A DNA stretch of 64,000 bases from an uncultured Bacteroidota bacterium (lineage in GTDB: Bacteria > Bacteroidota > Bacteroidia > Bacteroidales > P3): NCBI GenBank assembly GCA_902784865.1, contig CACZWL010000010.1:1-64000 (forward strand), in the 5' to 3' direction. Shown here piece by piece: positions 1 to 7,666 of the stretch. A program made the translations under genes and the position numbers. Every line of letters starts with the position of its first letter. Position 1 is the stretch's first letter. Below the pieces are notes generated by a model. It saw only the letters and a list, made by a program, of their open reading frames with translations, did not search any database and had not been told where the DNA came from.

Positions 1-140
1 GCTCAGAATACTCTCGCCACAATGCGTCCAATTTGATGCGATTGCCACCCAGAAATTGCTTGCCACAGACATGGCATTTGTACAATTGTCGCCCGTTTAC
101 CTTGCCATTTTTCTTGGTTAAATGCAATTTTTTTATTCAT
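1..140 (-). mobile_element. transposase N-terminal fragment (zinc-ribbon type), frameshifted and cut by window edge
   Basis: Read on the minus strand from position 127 to the window start, the frame gives a zinc-ribbon-like stretch with YKCHVCGKQFLGGNRIK, resembling the N-terminus of IS256-like transposases of the variant Zn-binding type. An ATG at 140 is one base out of frame; removing one A from the run of seven A residues just after it would join ATG to this frame. The upstream half of a normal zinc ribbon (a first CxxC) is absent. The rest of the gene lies outside the window. The family assignment rests on the motif only. Confidence 0.45.
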
Positions 141-203
141 GATATTTGAACGCTGTATCCTGCTAATTATTACACGTGTTACAAAGATTACAGCCTAATT
201 TTT

Positions 204-884
204 GTCCATTACGTCGAAACCGGCGCCCAGGTATTGGTATACCGCTTCCCGAATCTATTCGGCAAGTGGTGCCGTCCGAACTACAACTCGGCGGTGGCTA
301 CATTCTGCAACAACATAGCCAACGGGCTGCCCATACAGGTGAACGACCCGGCGGTGGAGCTGGAGCTGCTCTATATCGACGATCTGGTGCATGAAATGAT
401 TGCCTGCCTCAAAGGAGAGGCGCACCGCTGCGAGTTCGACGGCCAGGAGGTGCTCCCGACGCTAAGGGCCGCTATTACTATGTGCCGGTCACCCACAAGG
501 TGATGCTGGGACGCATCGTGGAACTGCTGAACCGCTTCCATGAACAGCCGCAGACGCTGGATATGCCCCGTATGCCTTCAGGGTCGTTCGAGAAGAAGCT
601 CTATGCCACCTACCTCAGCTACCTGCCCAAGGAGCGGGTGGCGGTGCCGCTGAAGATGAACGTCGACCCACGCGGATCGTTCACCGAATTGGTGCACCTT
701 CAGGACTGCGGGCAGGTGAGCATCAACATTTCCAAGCCCGGCATCACCAAGGGGCAGCATTGGCACCATACCAAATGGGAGCAGTTCATCGTGGTGAAGG
801 GGCACGGAGGATTTGGTGACTGTCATGTACTGCAACGAGACGTTCAACCCTGGGCGCCCGGACACCTATTCCGAGGAGGTCTAG
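204..884 (+). pseudogene. capF/wbjC-type capsular sugar-nucleotide enzyme, decayed remnant
   Basis: Three frames together encode pieces of the bifunctional CapF/WbjC enzyme (SDR reductase plus C-terminal cupin epimerase domain) used for UDP-N-acetyl-L-fucosamine. Frame 3 from about 210 gives VYRFPNLFGKWCRPNYNSAV; frame 2 from about 461 gives YYYVPVTHKVMLG and the cupin part SKPGITKGQHWHHTKWE; frame 3 returns near 813 with VTVMYCNETFNP and stops at 884. The N-terminal NAD-binding half is missing, there is a frameshift around 440-460, and a stretch of the cupin domain is deleted near 810. It abuts the transposase fragment, suggesting IS-linked decay of a capsule locus. Confidence 0.75.
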
Positions 885-905
885 GCCATGGGTTGCGACT
901 ATAGG

Positions 906-950
906 AAGGCAGGGGGCCGTCCGATGAGGATAGCCCCCTGCCTTTTTTTT
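906..950 (+). terminator. rho-independent terminator after the capF remnant
   Basis: A 12-bp stem (AAGGCAGGGGGC pairing with GCCCCCTGCCTT) is followed directly by a run of T on the plus strand. It lies just after the stop of the decayed capF-like gene and just before the end of the minus-strand PPDK-like gene. Confidence 0.8.
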
Positions 951-954
951 GTTG

Positions 955-3627
955 TTACTGCCGGTTGGCGGATTGCAGGATGGACTCGATCTCGGCCCGT
1001 TTCCACGGGGTCTGCATGTCGAAGAGCTCGTCGATAGGATGGCTGAGCTTCTCAATCAGCAGGTAGGTGTTCTCCTGGTGCTCGATGTTGCCCAGCTCGG
1101 CGGATATCCGCTGCCAATCGTGCTGTGAGTAGAGCAGGGGGACGAAGTTGGTGAGGTCGAAGTTGCGGACCACCATGTTGTCGATGCCCTCGGTCTCGAT
1201 GCGGCTGTGTGCGCGGGCGAGTTTTATCTCGCCGACTTCCTGGAGCACCTGCTGGTATTTTTCGTAAAGGACGTATTCGTTCATGAGGAAGGCGACGATG
1301 GCGTCGCTGAGGGAGTCCCACATCTTCTTGGGGAGAGGGCGTGCGACGAAGCGTCCGAGCATGAAGCTGCCGGCGGTGAGGCCGGAGCGTCGCGAGGCGG
1401 TGCATACGCGGTGGGCGCGCTGGAAGAAGTCGACCTTATGGCTCAGCTCGAGCATGTTGAACAGGCGGCTCTGGTCGTTGTGGTCGCCCATGCGGCTTTC
1501 GAGGACCTGGCTGACGTATTCGTCGGGGCGGCCTGCGTACCAGTTGTTGACTATCTCGGTGGCTATCTTGGGACGGTTCTGCAGGTCGCAGCGGATGAGC
1601 CGCGCCAGCTTGCCGAGGTCGGTGATGTAGGCCGCGCGGTTGGAGGTGACGATGGTCTGGTATTGGCTGTAGGCCACCCTCATGCGCTCGAAGAAGCCTT
1701 TCTCGTCGTCGTTGAGTTCGACGGGGTCGCCTTGTATGTATTTGGTGAAGCGTGCCGGCTTGAAGGCAGCCTGGCCGCGGTAGATGCTTTGGCGTTTGGA
1801 GGAGATTGTGAGCATGTCGCCCTCTTCGATGGCGAGGCCGAAGCTGTTGGCGAGGTGTCCGTCGACGATGGCGATGCCGTAGCTCTGGAGGTCCATGAAG
1901 GCGGGTATGCCGTAGCCGCGGCAGGCGGTGACGACGTGGATGGCGGCGGGCATGACGGAGAGGATGGCGTCGACTTCGTTGAGGGTGATGGTGTCCTCGG
2001 GGACGAAGTGCTGCTGGCAGAGGCAGACGTTCTCGCCGCGGCTTTTGAGTTCGCGGGCTTTGGCTGTGGAGAAGCAGAGGCGTGCGGAGATGGCGGTGCG
2101 CGGGAGGACGGAGAGGCCGTGGCCGAAGAACTGCAGCGAGGGCAGCGAGCGCTCGTCGATGGAGGCGGAGATGATTTGCCGCAGGTGGTAGGGTTTGATG
2201 AGGTCGGTGACTTCGGCGTCGGAGATGAGGTGGTCGTTGCGGAGGTCGATGGAGGAGATGAGAGCGGCGCGGCCGGTCATCTCGGAGGCGTTGAGCTGGA
2301 GGACCGAGAAGAGGCTGAGCTGGTGGGGGCGGCTTTCGACGGCGAACTCGATGGTGACGGGTGTCTTGTAGCGGTATTCGAGTTTTTTGAGCAGCGGGTC
2401 GAAGTGGTAGACGGCGGGGAAGGCGGTGCGTATCTCGGAGCGGTCGGTGTAGGCGAGGTCTTCGGTGGTGACGTCGCCGGTCATGATTTCCTCGCCGAAG
2501 ATGTTGCGGTAGCTCTCAATCTGCTTGCCTTCGCCGGTGCGTGAGTGGCGGCTGTAGAGGACGCCGGGGTAGCTCTCGTTGTTGCCGATGGTCCATACCA
2601 TGCGTTGCAGGATGAGGCTCGGGAAGGCTTGCTTGCCTTGCATGAAGGTGAGTATGAGGTCGGAGTTGTTGGTGTAGAAGTGGCGTACGTGTTCGGTGAG
2701 GCGCAGTGCCTGGTAGTGTGCGTCGGTGACGAGGCGGAGTCCGTCGGGGTCGGTGCCTATGATGCGCTTTTCCAGTTCGTCGATGCGGCGAAACTGCTGG
2801 TCGTTGTCGAGGGTGATGTCGGAGGTTTGGTAGCGGTGTTCGATGCCGAGCATCTCGCTGAGGGTGTGCAGGGTGCTGAGGTAGACGCGGTTGGCCATCT
2901 GAGGGTCGTACATGCGCGAGAGTGCGGTGTAGGCGGTGCGTGTGACGCCGATGTTGAGCAGTGTGGGCATGAGACCCGGTATGTACTGCGGCATGGCGCA
3001 GCGGATGGCGAAGACGAGTGGGTTGTGGCTGTCGCCGAGGCGGCAGTTGGTCATGGTCTCGAGGTTGGCGATGGCCTGTTCGAGGAGTTGAGGCAGGCGT
3101 TCGGGCTGGTTGAATGAGCGCGAGGTGAGGATGCAGAAGTCGGGGACGGGGTAGCAGTTGCGTGTGAGGTCGAGGAGCATGCGTCCTTTGTAGCTTATCT
3201 CCTCGTCGGTGAAGTCGCCCTGGGTGAGGGTGGTGATGATGTCGGGGCTGTCGGAGAGGGGGTTGTCGGCGACGAAGGTCTGGCACTGGTGTAGGAACTG
3301 GTCGCGTCGTTCGGCCAGTTGTCGGCGGGTGTCGTCGGTGAGGGTGCCGTCGCGTTCGGCGAGGAGCAGTTCGAGGAAGTGCCGCTGTTCGTCGTTGCGC
3401 AGTTTGAGGAGGCTGTACATGTCGTACCACCGCGGTGGGAATTCGCGCACGGTCTTGGGCGGGTCGCCTTCGAGGCGGTAGATGACGGTGCCGGGTTTGT
3501 TGCCTTCGAGGCGGTTGTCTGGGTCTTCGCTGTCGTGGTTGAATATCTCGCGCCCGCAGCGGGCGTAGAGGCTTACCATGTGGTAGTTGGGGTAGCTGGC
3601 CCGTATGCGGAAAGCGCTGATGGTCAT
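955..3627 (-). CDS. PEP/pyruvate-binding (PPDK-like) protein
   Basis: 890-residue protein built like pyruvate phosphate dikinase. The N-terminal half has an ATP-grasp-type nucleotide domain (KGRMLLDLTRNCYPVPDFCI, then FAIRCAMPQYIPGLMPTLLN, where PPDK has a VRSGA...SMPGMMDT motif) and a later segment YPGVLYSRHSRTGEGKQ like the PPDK YSTGVLFTR region. The swivel phosphohistidine domain is recognisable near residues 560-600 (IHVVTACRGYGIPAFMD) but lacks the usual GGMTSHAAVVAR signature. No C-terminal TIM-barrel PEP domain is evident. It probably derives from PPDK but may not carry out the standard reaction. It is last of a minus-strand run after def and a TPR lipoprotein, 15 bp from the latter. 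Confidence 0.65.
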   Translation of the reverse strand: MTISAFRIRASYPNYHMVSLYARCGREIFNHDSEDPDNRLEGNKPGTVIYRLEGDPPKTVREFPPRWYDMYSLLKLRNDEQRHFLELLLAERDGTLTDDTRRQLAERRDQFLHQCQTFVADNPLSDSPDIITTLTQGDFTDEEISYKGRMLLDLTRNCYPVPDFCILTSRSFNQPERLPQLLEQAIANLETMTNCRLGDSHNPLVFAIRCAMPQYIPGLMPTLLNIGVTRTAYTALSRMYDPQMANRVYLSTLHTLSEMLGIEHRYQTSDITLDNDQQFRRIDELEKRIIGTDPDGLRLVTDAHYQALRLTEHVRHFYTNNSDLILTFMQGKQAFPSLILQRMVWTIGNNESYPGVLYSRHSRTGEGKQIESYRNIFGEEIMTGDVTTEDLAYTDRSEIRTAFPAVYHFDPLLKKLEYRYKTPVTIEFAVESRPHQLSLFSVLQLNASEMTGRAALISSIDLRNDHLISDAEVTDLIKPYHLRQIISASIDERSLPSLQFFGHGLSVLPRTAISARLCFSTAKARELKSRGENVCLCQQHFVPEDTITLNEVDAILSVMPAAIHVVTACRGYGIPAFMDLQSYGIAIVDGHLANSFGLAIEEGDMLTISSKRQSIYRGQAAFKPARFTKYIQGDPVELNDDEKGFFERMRVAYSQYQTIVTSNRAAYITDLGKLARLIRCDLQNRPKIATEIVNNWYAGRPDEYVSQVLESRMGDHNDQSRLFNMLELSHKVDFFQRAHRVCTASRRSGLTAGSFMLGRFVARPLPKKMWDSLSDAIVAFLMNEYVLYEKYQQVLQEVGEIKLARAHSRIETEGIDNMVVRNFDLTNFVPLLYSQHDWQRISAELGNIEHQENTYLLIEKLSHPIDELFDMQTPWKRAEIESILQSANRQ

Positions 3628-3642
3628 GCCGATGGTGTTTTT

Positions 3643-4161
3643 TTACTGTTCGGTGGCAGAGGCTGCCAGGATGGCTTCGAGCATTTCTTCGGGGGCGAGG
3701 CCTACGTAGGGGAGCATCTTGCGTGTGTCGGGAGCGAGGACGTGGTCGGGGTAGTCGGTGACGAACTGTGTGTAGGTCTGGCGGGCGAGGTCGTACTGCT
3801 CGTTGTTTTCGTAGGCCTGGCCTTTGAGGAAGACGCAGCCTGCGATGTCTTCGTAGCCGGGGTATTGTGCGATGAGCGTGTCGAGGATGGTGAGGGCCTG
3901 CTCGTAGTCGCCGAGGTTGAGGCTGATGTCGGCCGACTTTTGGAGGTAGACGGGAGCGAGGCTGTCCTCGGGGAAGTTGTCGGCGAAGTGCTGGTAGAGG
4001 GCTATCAGGTCGTGGGCCCGCTGTTCGTCGGTCACGATGTTGAGCTGGCTGAGGGCTTTCTCGGCTGTGCGTATTTCGTCGATGGCCTTGTCGCGGTTGG
4101 GGCTCTGGTGGCAGGCTGCGGCCAGCAGCAGGGTGGCGGCGATGAGGAGTGTGCGTTTCAT
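3643..4161 (-). CDS. TPR-like lipoprotein
   Basis: 172 residues with a lipoprotein signal peptide (MKRTLLIAATLLLAAAC, lipobox AAAC) and helical repeats of the tetratricopeptide kind: DSLAPVYLQKSADISLNLGD followed by YEQALTILDTLIAQYPGYED and ENNEQYDLARQTYTQFVTDY. The pattern resembles BamD/CpoB-type periplasmic TPR lipoproteins, but the protein is too short for full BamD. It sits 4 bp downstream of def and 15 bp upstream of the PPDK-like gene, so the three are probably co-transcribed. Function unknown beyond a likely scaffold role at an envelope membrane. Confidence 0.7.
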   Translation of the reverse strand: MKRTLLIAATLLLAAACHQSPNRDKAIDEIRTAEKALSQLNIVTDEQRAHDLIALYQHFADNFPEDSLAPVYLQKSADISLNLGDYEQALTILDTLIAQYPGYEDIAGCVFLKGQAYENNEQYDLARQTYTQFVTDYPDHVLAPDTRKMLPYVGLAPEEMLEAILAASATEQ

Positions 4162-4165
4162 GGTG

Positions 4166-4729
4166 CTATTTTTTGTTGGGTTTCATACGGTAGCGGGTCT
4201 GGATGCGTCCGGTCTGGATGTCGTTGAGGCGGCGCTTGAGCATGGTGCGGCGGAGCGAGGAGAGGCGGTCGGTGAAGACTTTGCCGTCGAGGTGGTCGAT
4301 TTCGTGCTGCGCCACGCGTGCGAAGAGGCCGTCGATCTCTTCCTCGTGCTGCTGCCAGTCCTCGTCCATCCAGCGGAGGCGGAGGGTGGTGGGGCGGAGC
4401 ACGTCCTCGTGGATGTCGGGCACCGAGAGGCACCCTTCGTTGAACCAGTCCTTCTTGTCGCCGAAGCTGACTATCTCGGGGTTGATGACGGTGTGCTCCT
4501 CGGTGGGTTCGCCGTAGGTGTTGGTCTTCTCGTCGTAGGGGCGGAAGCCGACGACGAAGAGGCGTATCGGGAGGTCGATTTGCGGGGCGGCGAGGCCCAC
4601 GCCGTCGGCGTTGTACATGGTCTCGTACATGTTGGCTACCAGTTCCTTGAGGTTCGGGTAGTCCGGCGTGATGGGTTCTGCCGTCTTGCGGAGGGTGGGG
4701 TGGCCGTAGCCTACGATGGGTAGTATCAT
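4166..4729 (-). CDS. def: peptide deformylase
   Basis: 187 residues. Removes the formyl group from the N-terminal methionine of new proteins. All three family motifs are present: GVGLAAPQI, EGCLSVPDI (metal-binding Cys) and the HExxH metal site in QHEIDHLDGK. Length is normal for the family. The C-terminus is basic (MLKRRLNDIQTGRIQTRYR), as in Bacteroidetes deformylases. ruvX lies 113 bp upstream on the same strand, the usual Bacteroidetes neighbour. Confidence 0.95.
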   Translation of the reverse strand: MILPIVGYGHPTLRKTAEPITPDYPNLKELVANMYETMYNADGVGLAAPQIDLPIRLFVVGFRPYDEKTNTYGEPTEEHTVINPEIVSFGDKKDWFNEGCLSVPDIHEDVLRPTTLRLRWMDEDWQQHEEEIDGLFARVAQHEIDHLDGKVFTDRLSSLRRTMLKRRLNDIQTGRIQTRYRMKPNKK

Positions 4730-4762
4730 CTCTATGGGTGTTTGCTAGGTTTTTTCTTGGTG

Positions 4763-4842
4763 TTCTCTAGGTATCTGGTAGGTCTGTTCTTCGTCTGTTC
4801 TTCGGTTGTTCTTCGGTTGATTTTGTGGACTGACTTCTGTAA
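4763..4842. repeat. phased short repeat, about 11-bp unit
   Basis: The ruvX-def spacer contains successive units of the form CTGTTCTTCGT/GGTTGTTCTTC spaced 11 bp apart, preceded by AGGTATCTGGTAGGT, which is the reverse complement of the ACCTACCAGATACCT block in the four-copy intergenic repeat described elsewhere in this window. Confidence 0.55.
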
Positions 4843-5256
4843 TCAGTTGATTGTGCGCATGTAGTCCTGCAGCATGATGGTGGCGGCCACCTGGTCGACG
4901 GTTCCCTTGTTGCGGCGGTCTTTCTTGCGCAGGCCGCTGTCGATCATGCTCTGGAAGGCGAGCTTCGAGGTGAAGCGTTCGTCGATGCGGGCCACCTCCT
5001 TGCCGGGGAAGGCCTCCTTCAGCGCCGTGACGAAAGGCTCGATCAGCTTCATCGACTCCGACGGCGAGCCGTCCATGCGGCGGGCTTCGCCGACGACGAA
5101 GAGGTCCACCTCCTCGCGCGCGCAATATTCTTTTATATATGGGAGCAGGGTGGGGGAGTCGACGGTGGCGAGGGCGGTGGCAATGATGCGCAGGGGGTCG
5201 GTGACTGCCAGCCCCGTGCGCCGCGCGCCATAGTCTATTGCCATTATGCGTCCCAT
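4843..5256 (-). CDS. ruvX: Holliday junction resolvase-like / pre-16S rRNA nuclease
   Basis: 137 residues from the Met of MGRIMAIDYGARRTGLA. YqgF/RuvX family, RNase H-like fold, implicated in 16S rRNA 5' maturation. Visible: the first acidic strand (AIDYGARRTG), the VVGEARRMDGSPS segment, RIDERFTSKLA and the final Asp in GTVDQVAATIMLQDY. A longer frame begins at 5313, but those extra 19 residues (DFNFQFSIFNL) are just the AT-rich repeat array upstream, so the start at 5256 is preferred. Confidence 0.9.
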   Translation of the reverse strand: MGRIMAIDYGARRTGLAVTDPLRIIATALATVDSPTLLPYIKEYCAREEVDLFVVGEARRMDGSPSESMKLIEPFVTALKEAFPGKEVARIDERFTSKLAFQSMIDSGLRKKDRRNKGTVDQVAATIMLQDYMRTIN

Positions 5257-5263
5257 AGTCTTT

Positions 5264-5330
5264 AAATTGAAAATTGAAAATTGAAAGTTGAAATCAAGAC
5301 GCTTAATTTTCAATTTTCAATTTTCAATTT
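5264..5330. repeat. heptamer phased array, hairpin (CAATTTT family)
   Basis: Two inverted arms built from 7-bp units: AAATTGA/AAATTGA on the left (5264-5294) and CAATTTT repeated on the right (5304-5330), separated by about 9 nt. It fills the gap between ruvX and tRNA-Met. The same unit occurs at 14084, 14514, 25115, 25981 and 63820. Confidence 0.85.
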
Positions 5331-5336
5331 CCCTTG

Positions 5337-5410
5337 TGGCCCCTCTCGGGTTCGAACCAAGGACCCGCTGATTATGAGTCAGCTGCTCTAACCAACTGAG
5401 CTAAGAGGCC
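5337..5410 (-). tRNA. tRNA-Met (CAT), elongator type
   Basis: A full cloverleaf reads on the minus strand: acceptor GGCCTCT pairs with AGGGGCC, D-arm AGCTCAGTTGGTTAGAGC, anticodon loop CTCATAA with anticodon CAT, T-loop TTCGAAC between CTTGG and CCGAG. The first base pair G-C and the general form match elongator tRNA-Met rather than initiator; an Ile tRNA modified at CAT cannot be fully excluded. The 3' CCA is not encoded (discriminator A followed by CAA). Confidence 0.92.
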
Positions 5411-5444
5411 GTGATTTCTGTTGCTGAAATCGAGTGCAAAAGTA
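5411..5444 (-). promoter_or_regulatory. tRNA-Met promoter -7 box and 5' leader hairpin
   Basis: On the minus strand a TACTTTTG box (5437-5444) is followed by CACTC and then a 6-bp hairpin GATTTC-AGCAACA-GAAATC (5413-5431) ending 2 nt before the tRNA. The block GAAATCGAGTGCAAA on the plus strand is identical to one in front of the small RNA near 41320, including spacing. Confidence 0.6.
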
Positions 5445-5497
5445 CTACTTTTTTTCGACATGGTAAAATTTTTTTTACGCAATCCGCAAAATATTCT

Positions 5498-5505
5498 TAT
5501 CTTTG
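5498..5505 (+). promoter_or_regulatory. ilvE promoter -7 box TATCTTTG
   Basis: TATCTTTG matches the Bacteroidetes -7 consensus TAnnTTTG and lies 36 bp upstream of the ilvE start. No clear TTG is seen at the ideal spacing. Confidence 0.55.
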
Positions 5506-5541
5506 CGGTGATGTAAATAAAACTAATATCAACCTAAAAAG

Positions 5542-6564
5542 ATGAATATCATGAATATAGATTGGCAAAACCTCCCGTTCGGTTACGTGAAAACCGACTA
5601 CAACGTGCGCTGCTACTACCGCAATGGCAAGTGGGGCGAAATCGAAGTTTCCAGCTCCGAAAACATCGAAATTCACATGGCAGCCTCGAGCCTGCACTAC
5701 GGCCAGGAAGCTTTCGAAGGCCTGAAAGCCTACCGCTGCAAGGACGGCAAGATCCGCATCTTCCGCCCCGAAGCCAACGCCGAGCGCCTGCAGAGCACCT
5801 GCCGCGGCATCATGATGCCCGAGCTCAGCACCGAGAAGTTCGTCGAGATGTGCAAAATGGCCATCAAGCTGAACGAGAAATTCATCCCGCCCTACGGCAC
5901 CGGCGCCAGCCTCTACCTGCGCCCGCTCCTCATCGGCACCGGCATCACCGTGGGTGTCAAGCCCGCCGACGAGTACCTCTTCCTCATCTTCGTCACCCCC
6001 GTGGGCCCCTACTTCAAGGGCGGCTTCAAGGCCAACCCCTACGTCATCACCCGCAAGTACGACCGCTCCGCCCCCCTCGGCACCGGCGTCTACAAGGTCG
6101 GTGGCAACTACGCCGCCTCCCTCAAGGCCCACACCGAGGCCTGCCACGGCGGCCAGTACGCCTGCGAGTTCTACCTGGACGCCAAGGAGAAGAAATACGT
6201 CGACGAAGCCGGCGCCGCCAACTTCTTCGGCATCAAGGACGGTGCCTACATCACCCCGCAGAGTACCTCCATCCTGCCCTCCATCACCAACAAGAGCCTC
6301 ATGCAGCTCGCTGAGGACATGGGCATGAAAGTCGAGCGCCGCCCAATCGACGTCGAAGAGCTCTCCTCCTTCCAGGAAGCCGGCGCCTGCGGCACCGCCG
6401 CCGTCATCAGCCCCATCGAGCGCCTCGACGACCCCGAGACCGGCAAGAGTTACGTCTTCGGCAAAGAGCCCGGCCCCTACAGCACCAAGCTCTACAACGC
6501 CCTCCGCGCCATCCAGCTCGGCGAGGCCGAAGATGTCCACGGTTGGAACACCATCCTTGACTAA
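5542..6564 (+). CDS. ilvE: branched-chain amino acid aminotransferase
   Basis: 340 residues, fold-type IV PLP enzyme that moves the amino group between leucine/isoleucine/valine and 2-oxoglutarate. Visible: SLHYGQEAFEGLKAYR near residue 50, RPEANAERLQ, the PLP Lys in YKVGGNYAASL, then EAGAANFFGI and EEAGACGTAAVISPI-like C-terminal phosphate-binding loop. Length is typical of the Bacteroidetes/eukaryote-like branch. The start may be 5542 or the second Met at 5551. A GC-rich hairpin follows the gene. Confidence 0.93.
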   Translation: MNIMNIDWQNLPFGYVKTDYNVRCYYRNGKWGEIEVSSSENIEIHMAASSLHYGQEAFEGLKAYRCKDGKIRIFRPEANAERLQSTCRGIMMPELSTEKFVEMCKMAIKLNEKFIPPYGTGASLYLRPLLIGTGITVGVKPADEYLFLIFVTPVGPYFKGGFKANPYVITRKYDRSAPLGTGVYKVGGNYAASLKAHTEACHGGQYACEFYLDAKEKKYVDEAGAANFFGIKDGAYITPQSTSILPSITNKSLMQLAEDMGMKVERRPIDVEELSSFQEAGACGTAAVISPIERLDDPETGKSYVFGKEPGPYSTKLYNALRAIQLGEAEDVHGWNTILD

Positions 6565-6594
6565 CACCGACACACAGTCGACAGAGTCATACAC

Positions 6595-6627
6595 GGCGGG
6601 CCGCCCCAGCGGGGCGGCCCGCCTTCT
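6595..6627 (+). terminator. hairpin after ilvE
   Basis: Perfect 13-bp stem (GGCGGGCCGCCCC, loop AGC, complement) 30 bp after the ilvE stop. The T-run is weak (TTCT), so it may act as an attenuating hairpin or weak terminator. Confidence 0.65.
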
Positions 6628-6665
6628 AAAAAAAAAGCCTGACAACAACTCATAATACCAATTAT

Positions 6666-7553
6666 ATGAAAGCAAGATACCTACTCCCCCTGGCCGCGCT
6701 GCTCCTCTCGGCAGCCCTGACGGCATGCGACGACGAAGGCGACGGCCTGCCCGCACCCGCCGTCGGCGGCTTCGACGACTATGGCGCCACCGTCGACTAC
6801 TTCACCGTAGGCTCCTCGACGCGCGTCCACTTCTCGCGTGGCAACCTGCAGTACAACCCCTCGACGGACAAGTGGCGGCTGGCGGAGCAGCAGTACGACT
6901 GCGCCGGCGACGCCAATGCCGAAGTCAGCGCCACCTACGACGGCTGGATTGACCTCTTTGGCTGGGGCACCAGCGGCTGGAACAGCGGCGCCGTGGCCTA
7001 CCTCCCCTGCGACACCTCGACCAACGCGGCCGACTACCGCCCCGGCGGCAGCACCACCGCCTCGCTGACCGGCGACTTCGCACAGGCCGACTGGGGCCAG
7101 AACCCCATAGCCAACGGCGGCGCGCTGGGCGGCATGTGGCGCACACTGACCGCCGACGAGTGGCACTACCTGCTCGAACTGCGCACCGACGCCCCCAACA
7201 AGCGCGGCGCCGCTACCATCGCCGCCACCTGCCGCGGCATAATCATCGTGCCCGACGGATGGGTGCGCCCGGCAGGCATCGCCTTCACACCCGAATTCAC
7301 AAGCTACGACGTCAACAGCTACACCGCCGAACAGTGGAAGACCATAGAAACCTCGGGCGCCATCTTCCTGCCCGCCGCCGGAAGCCGCTGGGGCAGCAAT
7401 GTCAGCGGCGTGGGCGCCGAAGGCCACTACTGGAGCTCCTCGCCCTACGACGAGAACGGCGCAGGCAACCTCTACTTCAACGCCACCAGCCTGGGCGCCG
7501 TCTACGGACATAACCGCCACCTGGGCTACGCCGTCCGCCTCGTGCGCGAATGA
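6666..7553 (+). CDS. FISUMP-type lipoprotein
   Basis: 295 residues; lipoprotein signal (LLLSAALTAC). The mature protein has the Fibrobacter/Bacteroidetes paralogous-domain pattern: VHFSRGNLQYNPSTDKWRLA, then YDGWIDLFGWGTSGWN, a central MWRTLTADEWHYLLELR, and the C-terminal HYWSSSPYDENGAGNLYFN and GYAVRLVRE. Proteins of this type are common surface-exposed proteins of Bacteroidales with unknown ligands. It lies alone between ilvE and kdd. A distant relative with the same layout is encoded at 49405. Confidence 0.75.
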   Translation: MKARYLLPLAALLLSAALTACDDEGDGLPAPAVGGFDDYGATVDYFTVGSSTRVHFSRGNLQYNPSTDKWRLAEQQYDCAGDANAEVSATYDGWIDLFGWGTSGWNSGAVAYLPCDTSTNAADYRPGGSTTASLTGDFAQADWGQNPIANGGALGGMWRTLTADEWHYLLELRTDAPNKRGAATIAATCRGIIIVPDGWVRPAGIAFTPEFTSYDVNSYTAEQWKTIETSGAIFLPAAGSRWGSNVSGVGAEGHYWSSSPYDENGAGNLYFNATSLGAVYGHNRHLGYAVRLVRE

Positions 7554-7571
7554 GACAGGATGCACTTTTTT

Positions 7572-7602
7572 TTGCACAGATATAAAAAAAGTTGTATTTT
7601 TG
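7572..7602 (+). promoter_or_regulatory. kdd promoter (TTG-N20-TATTTTTG)
   Basis: TTG at 7572-7574 and TATTTTTG at 7595-7602, 20 bp apart, fit the Bacteroidetes sigma-ABfr promoter. It lies about 65 bp upstream of kdd copy 1. Confidence 0.6.
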
Positions 7603-7666
7603 TACTCATAAAAGTATTGCGAACAGAAGTTAATTCAATTAATAATCAATAAAATAAAAAACAATT

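Noticed and set aside
1207..2544. Plus-strand ORF of 445 codons
   Set aside because: Antisense to the PPDK-like gene; no domain pattern.
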